The notes below the pieces were generated by a model, which saw only the letters and a program-made list of their open reading frames with translations, ran no database searches and was not told the DNA's origin. A stretch of DNA of 12,652 bases from Chloroflexi bacterium RBG_16_68_14 (GTDB lineage Bacteria > Chloroflexota > Dehalococcoidia > DSTF01 > RBG-16-68-14): assembly GCA_001796995.1 (NCBI GenBank), contig MGOB01000065.1, forward strand, positions 71,483 to 84,134, read 5' to 3'. Numbering within the stretch: position 1 is the first letter of the stretch; each line of letters begins with the position of its first letter. Both the position numbers and the translations under genes were made by a program. Below, piece after piece: positions 6,643 through 11,791 of this stretch.

Positions 6643-7896
6643 ATGGCAGAAGAAGCGCTCTCCAACCTGCGCGTCATCGAGCTGGCCCAGGGCATCGCCG
6701 GGCCCTACTGCGGCAAGCTCTTCGCCGACCTGGGCGCCGAGGTCATCAAGGTCGAGCCGCCGGAGGGCGACCGGGCGCGCCGCCTGGGCCCCTTCCCCGG
6801 CGATGAGCCCCACCCTGAGAAGAGCGGCCTCTTCCTCCACCTGAACACCGGCAAGAAGAGCGTCACCCTGGACGTGGGCGTCGCCTCCGGGCAGGCCATC
6901 GTGAAGAAGCTGCTCGAGCAGGCCGACGTGCTCATCGAGAGCGACGGGCGGTCGCCCGCCAGGGGCGGGGAATGGGGCCTCGGCTACGACGACCTCAAGG
7001 GCGCCTTCCCCCAGCTCGTCTACGTCTCCATCACGCCTTTCGGCGCCAGCGGGCCCTACAAGGACTACCGGGGGAACAGCCTCACCGCCATGGCGATGAG
7101 CACCATCATGTACAACACGGGCGAGCCCGACCGGGAGCCACTCTCCACCGGCGGCACCCCGGGCGACTACATCGCGGGCATCCAGGCCTGGGTCGGCGCG
7201 CTGGCGGCGCTGGCCTATCGCGAGCGGGAGGGCCGGGCCCGCCTGCCGGACGGGCAGGGCCAGCAGGTGGACGTCTCGATGGCGGAGGCCGTCGCCTGCG
7301 CCGACGAGTACAACGCGGCGATGTACGCCTTCCAGGGCGCCATCCGGCGCCGCTACTACTCGCGCCACATCTTCGGCTACCCCATGGACATCATGCCCTG
7401 CAAGGACGGCCACATCGTCCTCATCCCGGGCGTGCAGGGCTTCCCCCAGCCCGGTCTCACCCAGGAGGGCGCCGTCTCGGGCATGGCGCTCCTGCTGGAG
7501 AAGCCGGAGCTGGACCAGCACCCGCTCTTCATCAGCGGTCAGGAGCGCATGGTCCGCTGGCGGGAGCTGGACGATCTGCTCACGCCGTGGCTGATGGAGC
7601 ACACGGCCAGGGAGATCGTGGAGACGGCGCAGGCGCTGCGCATGCCCTTCGCGCCCGTGCCGACGGTCAAGGACCTGCTGGAGGACGAGCACCTGGGGGC
7701 GCGTGGCTTCTTCCGGCGCATCGAGCACCCGGAGGCGGGCGAGCTGCCCTACGCCGGCCCGCCCTTCCGCATGACGGAGACGCCGCCCCGGATCCAGCGA
7801 GCGCCGCTCCTGGGTGAGCACAACGAAGAGACGCTGAGCGCGCTGGGCTACTCGGAGGAGGAGCAGACCATCCTGCGGGAGCGCGAGGTGACGTGA
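6643..7896 (+). CDS. CaiB/BaiF family III CoA-transferase, first paralogue
   Basis: 417 residues from ATG 6643, with GGAGG at 6635-6639 (tight 3-nt gap). The N-terminal block L-R-V-I-E-L-A-Q-G-I-A-G-P-Y-C-G-K-L-F-A-D-L-G-A-E-V-I-K-V-E-P (9-39) is diagnostic of family III, in which two interlocked chains move CoA between carboxylic acids. The segment G-Q-x-V-D-V-S-M-A-E-A (206-216) aligns with the formyl-CoA transferase region holding catalytic Asp169; here that position is E215. The usual N-F-R-P-G-x-x-x-x-L-G block is altered (E-S-D-G-R-S-P-A-R-G-G-E-W-G-L-G, 99-114). With the second paralogue it could form a heteromeric enzyme like BbsEF or SmtAB. The donor and acceptor are unknown. The last codons (E-V-T-stop) carry one copy of the 10-bp repeat described at 7885. 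Confidence 0.92.
   Translation: MAEEALSNLRVIELAQGIAGPYCGKLFADLGAEVIKVEPPEGDRARRLGPFPGDEPHPEKSGLFLHLNTGKKSVTLDVGVASGQAIVKKLLEQADVLIESDGRSPARGGEWGLGYDDLKGAFPQLVYVSITPFGASGPYKDYRGNSLTAMAMSTIMYNTGEPDREPLSTGGTPGDYIAGIQAWVGALAALAYREREGRARLPDGQGQQVDVSMAEAVACADEYNAAMYAFQGAIRRRYYSRHIFGYPMDIMPCKDGHIVLIPGVQGFPQPGLTQEGAVSGMALLLEKPELDQHPLFISGQERMVRWRELDDLLTPWLMEHTAREIVETAQALRMPFAPVPTVKDLLEDEHLGARGFFRRIEHPEAGELPYAGPPFRMTETPPRIQRAPLLGEHNEETLSALGYSEEEQTILREREVT
7885..7894 (+). repeat. Left copy of 10-bp direct repeat flanking the RNase H gene
   Basis: GAGGTGACGT covers the last three codons (E-V-T) and the T of the TGA stop of the first CoA-transferase. It contains a good Shine-Dalgarno core (GAGGTGA) but no usable start codon follows at proper spacing. 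Its exact twin is at 8563-8572. Confidence 0.85.
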
Positions 7897-7905
7897 GCCG
7901 AACAA

Positions 7906-7923
7906 CAGCGTTACGTGACGCTG
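7906..7923 (+). other. Small hairpin at the left end of the RNase H segment
   Basis: CAGCGT (7906-7911) pairs with ACGCTG (7918-7923) around a 6-nt loop, 9 bp after the CoA-transferase stop. It has no T tract. It may attenuate read-through or be an end structure of the inserted segment. It does not match an integron attC core. Confidence 0.4.
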
Positions 7924-7950
7924 CAAGGGTCGAGATGCCGAAGGAGAGCA

Positions 7951-8574
7951 ATGGTGCCAGGTAGAGACTGCATTTGCCAGGACTGCGGAGGAATGTTCAC
8001 GCTCGCACCAGCGGTTGTGGCCAAGTATCCGGGTTGGGTTCCGCGCCAGTGCATGTCCTGTAAGGATGATGGCTCGCGGCACACCAGAGCGGAACCGACA
8101 CGCCAGCAAGTGCTCCAAACGTTCCAAGCCGGCCCTCAAACCGGTGTGTTCACCGATGGCTTTTGCGAGCCGAATCCAGGCCGGGGCGGTTGGGGTGCTG
8201 TAAAGGTCATCGATGGGCGGATAATCGAAGAGCGGCATGGTCGCGAAGAAGACACGACGAACAACAGGATGGAACTAAAGGCTCTCGTTGAGGCATATCA
8301 GATGGTGCAAGTTGGGGAAGGGATCTCGGTATTCAGCGATAGCCAGTACTGCGTAAAGATCGCCACCACATGGGCCGCGAGGTGGAAGAAAAATGGTTGG
8401 ACCCGTGGCAAGAAGAAGGAAGAGATCAAGAACCTCGATTTGGTAAGGGAACTGCACGAGCTGGCTACGCTGCGGCCTTCAGCGAAGGCAGAGTGGATCA
8501 AGGGACATGCTGGAAATCGATGGAATGAGTATGCGGACGCCCTATCGAGGGCTTATCAAGGTGAGGTGACGTAG
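7951..8574 (+). CDS. Zinc-ribbon RNase HI fusion
   Basis: 207 residues from ATG 7951, with AAGGAG 4 nt upstream; an upstream GTG at 7915 lacks such a site. RNase HI cuts the RNA strand of RNA:DNA hybrids with two metal ions. All acidic residues are present: D69 (F-T-D-G), E108 (N-N-R-M-E-L-K), D130 (F-S-D-S-Q-Y) and D196 (N-E-Y-A-D-A-L), plus flexible-loop H186 (K-G-H-A-G-N). The basic handle W-A-A-R-W-K-K-N-G-W with a lysine run (141-157) matches the hybrid-binding protrusion of E. coli RNase HI. Ahead of it is a small zinc ribbon, C9-x2-C12 ... C34-x2-C37, in place of the more usual hybrid-binding domain. GC is about 57%, well below the neighbours, and its tail E-V-T-stop equals that of the upstream gene, so it is probably acquired. 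It ends 2 nt before the next ATG. Confidence 0.93.
   Translation: MVPGRDCICQDCGGMFTLAPAVVAKYPGWVPRQCMSCKDDGSRHTRAEPTRQQVLQTFQAGPQTGVFTDGFCEPNPGRGGWGAVKVIDGRIIEERHGREEDTTNNRMELKALVEAYQMVQVGEGISVFSDSQYCVKIATTWAARWKKNGWTRGKKKEEIKNLDLVRELHELATLRPSAKAEWIKGHAGNRWNEYADALSRAYQGEVT
8563..8572 (+). repeat. Right copy of 10-bp direct repeat flanking the RNase H gene
   Basis: GAGGTGACGT encodes the final E-V-T of RNase H and the T of its TAG stop. GAGGTGA sits 7 nt before the ATG at 8577 and serves as the ribosome binding site of the second CoA-transferase, tying the two genes by translational coupling. The identical sequence in the same codon phase lies at 7885-7894. Confidence 0.85.
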
Positions 8575-8576
8575 AG

Positions 8577-9929
8577 ATGCTCGGACCCCTGGAAGGCATC
8601 CGCGTCATGGACCTGACCCAGGTCTTCGCCGGGCCAACGTGCACGCGCATCCTCTCCGACCTGGGGGCGGAGGTAATCCGCCTGGAGTCGCCCAACCGGC
8701 TGGACATCACCCGCAACCTGATCCACGCCGACAACGACGGCCAGGACCTCCCCTGGGAGCGCGCCCTCTACTTCACCATCCGCAACGCCGGCAAGAAGGA
8801 GATCGTGGTCGATCTGAACCAGGAGCGCGGGCGGGAGCTGCTGCGCGGCGTCATCGCCCAGTCCGACGTGCTGGCAGAGAGCTTCACCCCGCGGGTGATG
8901 CGCGCCTTCGAGCTGGACTACGAGCACATGCGCCAGGTCAAGCCGGACATCATCATGATCTCCCTCTCCGGCTACGGGCAGGACGGCCCCCAGGCCGACT
9001 GGTCGGCCTACGGGATGGGGCTGGAGCCCGCCTCCGGCGTCGCCCAGCTCACCGGCTACCCGGGCGGGGCGCCCATACGCAGCGGCCTCTCCTTCACCGA
9101 CCCGTACTCGGGCTTCCTCGGCGCCGGCGCCGTGCTGGCGGCGCTGCACTACCGGCGCCGCACCGGCCGGGGCCAGTACATCGACCTCTCGGAGCAGGAG
9201 GCAGCCATCCCCCTGTTGGGCGCCGCCCTGATGGACTTCGCCATGAACGCCCGCCTGCCGGAGCGCATCGGCAACCGCTCCGACTCTGCCGGAGCGCCCC
9301 AGGGCTGCTACCGCTGTAAAGGTGGCGACGACTGGCTGGTCATCTCCATCGAGAGCGACGACGAGTGGGCCGCCTTCTGCCGCGCCACCGGCCACCCGGA
9401 GTGGGCGGAGGACGAGCGCTTCGCCGACGTGCTGGGCCGCCACCACCACCACGATGAGCTGGACCGGTTGATCGAAGGCTGGACGCGCGAGCAGGACCAC
9501 TACCAGGCCTTCCACCTGCTCCAGCGGGCCGGCGTCAAGGCGGCGCCCGTCCTCAATGGCAAGGAGATCCTCCTCGACCCGCACTTCCGCGAGCGCGGCC
9601 ACTTCGACCTCGTCGACCAGCCGCACGTGGGCAAGCGGCCCGTCCAGCGCCACCTGGCCGCCAAGTTCGGCGAGTTCGAGGCCTCGGCCCGCGGGCCGGC
9701 GCCCACCCTGGGCCAGCACAACCAAGAGGTGCTGGGCGGCCTCCTCGGCCTCTCCGAGGAGGAGCTGAAGGCGCTGGAGGAGCAGCAGGTGATCGCCACC
9801 CGGCCCAACATCCCCTACCCGCCGCAGGTGATCAGCCAGGCTCTCAAGTACCCCTACGACCGCTACCTGGAGCTGGGCATCATCCGCGCCCTGGAGCCGG
9901 ACTACCAACAGCAGTTGGGGCTGGAGTAG
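8577..9929 (+). CDS. CaiB/BaiF family III CoA-transferase, second paralogue with C-terminal extension
   Basis: 450 residues from ATG 8577, with GAGGTGA 7 nt upstream inside the RNase H gene. Family blocks: G-I-R-V-M-D-L-T-Q-V-F-A-G-P ... S-D-L-G-A-E-V-I-R-L-E-S-P (7-39), N-A-G-K-K-E-I-V-V-D-L (70-80), S-G-Y-G-Q-D-G-P (131-138) and G-R-G-Q-Y-I-D-L-S-E-Q-E-A-A (197-210). As in the first paralogue, the position equivalent to formyl-CoA transferase Asp169 is glutamate (E208). A histidine run H289-H292 is present. After the normal end of the fold there is a tail of about 40 residues (411-450) rich in aromatic residues (Y-P-P, K-Y-P-Y-D-R-Y) that I do not recognise. Sequence differs strongly from the first paralogue, so they are old duplicates, perhaps two subunits of one enzyme. 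Confidence 0.93.
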   Translation: MLGPLEGIRVMDLTQVFAGPTCTRILSDLGAEVIRLESPNRLDITRNLIHADNDGQDLPWERALYFTIRNAGKKEIVVDLNQERGRELLRGVIAQSDVLAESFTPRVMRAFELDYEHMRQVKPDIIMISLSGYGQDGPQADWSAYGMGLEPASGVAQLTGYPGGAPIRSGLSFTDPYSGFLGAGAVLAALHYRRRTGRGQYIDLSEQEAAIPLLGAALMDFAMNARLPERIGNRSDSAGAPQGCYRCKGGDDWLVISIESDDEWAAFCRATGHPEWAEDERFADVLGRHHHHDELDRLIEGWTREQDHYQAFHLLQRAGVKAAPVLNGKEILLDPHFRERGHFDLVDQPHVGKRPVQRHLAAKFGEFEASARGPAPTLGQHNQEVLGGLLGLSEEELKALEEQQVIATRPNIPYPPQVISQALKYPYDRYLELGIIRALEPDYQQQLGLE

Positions 9930-9943
9930 GACGACCAGCCCCG

Positions 9944-9952
9944 TGCTATAAT
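9944..9952 (+). promoter_or_regulatory. Extended -10 promoter before the crotonase gene
   Basis: TGC directly followed by a perfect TATAAT (9947-9952). No convincing -35 box lies 16-18 bp upstream, as expected for an extended -10 promoter. The start site is near 9959, giving a leader of about 26 nt with GGGAG at 9975-9979. It sits in the 55-bp gap after the second CoA-transferase, so the downstream genes can be transcribed separately. Confidence 0.65.
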
Positions 9953-9984
9953 CGGGCGCCGAAGGACGGTAGAAGGGAGACCCA

Positions 9985-10785
9985 ATGCCAGACTTCACGG
10001 ACATCGTCTATGAGAAACACCACCGCGTTCGCGGCGCTGCCTGGGTGACCATCAACCGACCGCAGGTGATGAACGCCTTCACCGGCGACACTCTTGCCGA
10101 GATGCGCCAAGCGGTGGACGACGCCTGCGCTGACCCGGAGGTGGGCGTCATCGTCATCACCGGCGCCGGCGATCGCGCCTTCTGCGCCGGCGGTGACGTG
10201 CGCTGGCTCCAAGCGTGGCAGCGCGAGGGCGCGGAGGCGCCCGCCCCCGTCGACCCCCATGCCGGCATCGAGGACTGCCTGAAGCCGGTCATTGCGCGGG
10301 TGAACGGGTACGCTATCGGCGGGGGCAACCACCTAGCCTACTTCGCCGACTTCACCATCGCCTGCCTGGAGCACGCCCAGTTCGCCCAGGTGGGCCCGCG
10401 GGTGGGCAGCCCGGCGGCGGGCTACTTCGTGGCGTACCTCACCCACGTGGTCGGCGCCAAGAAGGCGAAGGAGATCTGGATGCTCTGCCGTCGCTACCGC
10501 GCCCAGGAAGCGCTCGACATGGGGCTGATCAATGCTGCCGTGGCCCACGACCGGCTGGACGATGAGATAGACCGCTGGTGCACGGAGCTGCTGCAGAAGA
10601 GCCCCACCTGTCTCAAGATCCTCAAGGCCTCCTTCCGCACCCTCTACCAGCCCCTGCGGGAGGCAGCGCCCCGCAACTGGGTGCGGGAGATCGCGCCCGA
10701 CTTCTACGGGAGCGGCGAGGCAGATGAGGGCAAGAACGCGTTCCTGGAGCGCCGCGAGCCCGACTTCTCCCGCTTTCCCCGCTAA
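9985..10785 (+). CDS. MenB/BadI-like crotonase-fold enzyme with altered active site
   Basis: 266 residues from ATG 9985 (GGGAG 5 nt upstream). Crotonase blocks: I-N-R-P (23-26), T-G-A-G-D-R-A-F-C-A-G-G-D (59-71) and P-V-I-A-R-V-N-G-Y-A-I-G-G-G-N (101-115), which supply the oxyanion hole. The later part, A-K-E-I-W-M-L-C-R-R-Y-x-A-Q-E-A-L-D-M-G-L-I-N (161-183) and the end D-E-G-K-N-A-F-L-E-R-R-E-P-D-F-S-R-F-P (247-265), is diagnostic of naphthoyl-CoA synthase (MenB) and 2-ketocyclohexanecarboxyl-CoA hydrolase (BadI). These families have G-S-x-D-x-G-Y with a catalytic Asp; here it is G-S-P-A-A-G-Y (141-147), with Ala144 in place of Asp. S142 is kept. No other men genes are present, so a role in an alicyclic or aromatic acyl-CoA pathway with the CoA-transferases is more likely than menaquinone synthesis. 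Confidence 0.88.
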   Translation: MPDFTDIVYEKHHRVRGAAWVTINRPQVMNAFTGDTLAEMRQAVDDACADPEVGVIVITGAGDRAFCAGGDVRWLQAWQREGAEAPAPVDPHAGIEDCLKPVIARVNGYAIGGGNHLAYFADFTIACLEHAQFAQVGPRVGSPAAGYFVAYLTHVVGAKKAKEIWMLCRRYRAQEALDMGLINAAVAHDRLDDEIDRWCTELLQKSPTCLKILKASFRTLYQPLREAAPRNWVREIAPDFYGSGEADEGKNAFLERREPDFSRFPR

Positions 10786-10836
10786 GAGGTACAGCGATGG
10801 GTCTCCTGGAAGGCACTAGAAAGGAAACAGCGGACC

Positions 10837-11121
10837 ATGCCATACCTGTTCGTGCATCACAAGGTGGAGGACTTCGCAAAGTGGAAGCCGGCGTTCGATG
10901 AGCACGCCGCCCTGCGCCAGAGCGGCGGCTCCAAGGGCGGCTTCGTCTTCCAGAACGCGGACGACCCCAACGACGTCATCATCCTGATGGAGTGGGACAG
11001 CGTGGAGAGCGCCCGCCGGTTCAGCCAGTCGGATGACCTTCGGCAGGCGATGGAACACGCCGGCGTCAGCGGCCCGCCCTACATCCGCTTCCTGGAGCTG
11101 GCCGACCGGCCGTCGGTCTGA
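10837..11121 (+). CDS. Small ABM-like dimeric alpha/beta-barrel protein
   Basis: 94 residues from ATG 10837, with AAGGAAA about 10 nt upstream. It begins with a beta strand (Y-L-F-V-H-H-K-V), then an amphipathic helix (F-A-K-W-K-P-A-F-D-E-H-A), a strand (G-G-F-V-F-Q-N-A), another strand (D-V-I-I-L-M-E-W), a second helix (V-E-S-A-R-R-F-S-Q-S-D-D-L-R-Q-A-M) and a final strand (Y-I-R-F-L-E). This is the ferredoxin-like order of antibiotic-biosynthesis-monooxygenase and related domains, which dimerise into a barrel. Such proteins can be cofactor-free oxygenases, isomerases or heme-degrading enzymes; no specific activity can be assigned. It lies 51 bp after the crotonase and 5 bp before the DUF4287-like gene, likely in one operon. 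Confidence 0.75.
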   Translation: MPYLFVHHKVEDFAKWKPAFDEHAALRQSGGSKGGFVFQNADDPNDVIILMEWDSVESARRFSQSDDLRQAMEHAGVSGPPYIRFLELADRPSV

Positions 11122-11126
11122 CCGGC

Positions 11127-11354
11127 ATGGCCGGAAAGCAGACCGGCTTCCGGCGGATCGGCGACGAGTCGGTGCGGGCGCGGACGGGGAAGAGCTGGGC
11201 CCAGTGGTTCAGCATCCTCGACCGCTGGGGCGCGCCCAGGCACGGCCGCACCCAGAGCGCCAGGTACCTGCTGGAGCGCCACGGCGTCAGCCCCTGGTGG
11301 GCCCAGGCCGTCACCATCCGCTACGAGTCGGAGCGCGGGCTGCGGAGGTCGTAG
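11127..11354 (+). CDS. DUF4287-like small protein
   Basis: 75 residues from ATG 11127, only 5 nt after the previous stop, so probably translated by coupling (no strong ribosome site). The sequence V-R-A-R-T-G-K-S-W-A-Q-W-F-S-I-L-D-R-W-G (16-35) and H-G-V-S-P-W-W-A-Q-A-V-T-I-R-Y-E-S-E-R-G-L-R (52-73) matches the pattern of DUF4287 domains (T-G-K-x-x-x-x-W, W-W-A-Q-x-V-T-x-x-Y-E-x-x-R-G), often found fused to or beside START/AHSA1-like proteins. Biochemical role unknown. It is soluble and basic. The frame runs directly into an SDR-like fragment after the stop (see 11359). Confidence 0.7.
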   Translation: MAGKQTGFRRIGDESVRARTGKSWAQWFSILDRWGAPRHGRTQSARYLLERHGVSPWWAQAVTIRYESERGLRRS

Positions 11355-11358
11355 GGGA

Positions 11359-11387
11359 GCCACGTCGCCATCTGCGCCCGCGGCAAG
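11359..11387 (+). pseudogene. Orphan fragment resembling the SDR gene
   Basis: These 29 nt match SDR positions 11886-11914 at 27 of 29 bases, both differences being A for G. In the same phase they read S-H-V-A-I-C-A-R-G-K against C-H-V-A-V-C-A-R-G-E of the SDR (its second beta strand and the turn after it). The similarity stops a few bases to the left, at the DUF4287 stop codon, and to the right before the GIY-YIG element repeat. It looks like a relic of a second SDR copy cut off by the element, or a small duplication. Confidence 0.5.
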
Positions 11388-11394
11388 CCAGCCC

Positions 11395-11423
11395 CGTCAT
11401 TCCGAGCGCAGCGAGGAATCTCT
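11395..11423 (+). repeat. Left inverted repeat of the GIY-YIG element
   Basis: A 29-nt unit whose ends ATTCC (11399-11403 region) and GGAAT (11415-11419) can pair around a short G/C-rich core, giving a REP-like palindrome. Both outer (13 nt) and inner (12 nt) blocks recur inverted at 11729-11775, where a hairpin expands the core. Confidence 0.75.
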
Positions 11424-11440
11424 CCTGAGCGGACACCCAA

Positions 11441-11773
11441 GTGTCGTACTACGTGTACATCATGGCGAGCCGCACCAAGACCCTCTACGTCGGCGTCACC
11501 AACAACTTGGAGCGCCGCGTCTGGGAGCACGAGACCCGCTTCATTGACGGCTTCACGAAGCGATACAACATCCACAAGCTCGTGTACTATGAGGACTACG
11601 GGAGCATCGGAGACGCCATCGCTCGAGAGAAGCAGATCAAAGCCTGGCGCAGGCAGAAGAAGATCGATCTCATCGAGTCGCTCAACCCCGAGTGGGACGA
11701 CCTCGCCGAGACTTGGTACACCGGGCAAAGAGATTCCTCGCCCGCCCGCCTTCGGCGGGCAAGCTCGGAATGA
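11441..11773 (+). CDS. GIY-YIG endonuclease domain protein
   Basis: 110 residues from GTG 11441; no clear ribosome site precedes it. The N-terminus Y-Y-V-Y-I-M-A-S (3-10) and L-Y-V-G-V-T-N (15-21) correspond to the GIY and YIG strands; N-L-E-R-R-V-W-E-H (22-30) carries the conserved Arg25 and His30, and A-R-E-K-Q-I-K-A-W-R-R (61-71) the metal-binding Glu63. This is the single-domain UPF0213-like type, a metal-dependent nuclease fold that makes DNA nicks or breaks. Residues 97-110, including the stop, are encoded by the right inverted repeat, so gene and repeat evolve as one unit. Biological role is unproven: a nuclease mobilising its own palindromes is an inference. The tail R-D-S-S-P-A-R-L-R-R looks like read-through of the repeat. 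Confidence 0.88.
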   Translation: MSYYVYIMASRTKTLYVGVTNNLERRVWEHETRFIDGFTKRYNIHKLVYYEDYGSIGDAIAREKQIKAWRRQKKIDLIESLNPEWDDLAETWYTGQRDSSPARLRRASSE

Positions 11774-11775
11774 CG
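11729..11775 (-). repeat. Right inverted repeat with internal hairpin
   Basis: A 47-nt unit. Its outer blocks are exact complements of the left repeat. Between them GCCCGCC (11744-11750) and GGCGGGC (11754-11760) form a 7-bp stem with a TTC triloop, absent from the left copy. It overlaps the end of the GIY-YIG frame and ends 16 bp before the SDR start; the stem might also act as a transcription stop. Confidence 0.75.
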
Positions 11776-11791
11776 AGACGGGACAGCCGCC

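Larger units (their letters stand above)
7895..8572 (+). mobile_element. Putative inserted segment carrying zinc-ribbon RNase H
   Basis: The 678-bp segment between and including one copy of the exact 10-bp repeat contains a single gene, has about 57% GC against about 70-75% in both flanking CoA-transferase genes, and separates two paralogues that would otherwise be adjacent. Removing it rejoins the first CoA-transferase to E-V-T-TAG followed 2 nt later by the second gene's ATG. No transposase or terminal inverted repeats are visible, so the mechanism is unknown. Confidence 0.5.
11395..11775 (+). mobile_element. GIY-YIG gene bounded by inverted repeats (REP/MITE-like element)
   Basis: A 381-bp unit with complementary ends, CGTCATTCCGAGC at 11395 and its complement at 11763-11775, and an internal second matched block CGAGGAATCTCT (11412-11423) against its complement at 11729-11740. 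It encodes only the GIY-YIG nuclease and has about 59% GC, lower than its neighbours. The combination is typical of nuclease ORFs that travel with short palindromic repeats; how it moves is not shown by the sequence. Confidence 0.6.

Noticed and set aside
7932..7938. GAGATGC copy of the start region of the second CoA-transferase at the left of RNase H
   Set aside because: Only 7 bases match (GAGATGC at 8574-8580); too short to use as evidence for a duplicated junction.
7897..7950. Integron attC site at the left of the RNase H gene
   Set aside because: The hairpin 7906-7923 is near-palindromic, but there is no GTTRRRY/RYYYAAC pair, and attC would be expected on the 3' side of the gene.
6502..8238. 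Long open frame on the minus strand across the first CoA-transferase
   Set aside because: It is antisense to a gene with clear family motifs and has a low-complexity R/L/V/G-rich product; typical of high-GC antisense frames.
8556..10004. Long minus-strand open frame across the second CoA-transferase
   Set aside because: Mirror of a strongly conserved plus-strand gene; composition (V/L/A/G/H) is that of an antisense shadow.
10797..10898. Short open frame starting ATG 10797 before the ABM-like gene
   Set aside because: No ribosome site, overlaps the start of the ABM-like gene out of frame, no recognisable product.
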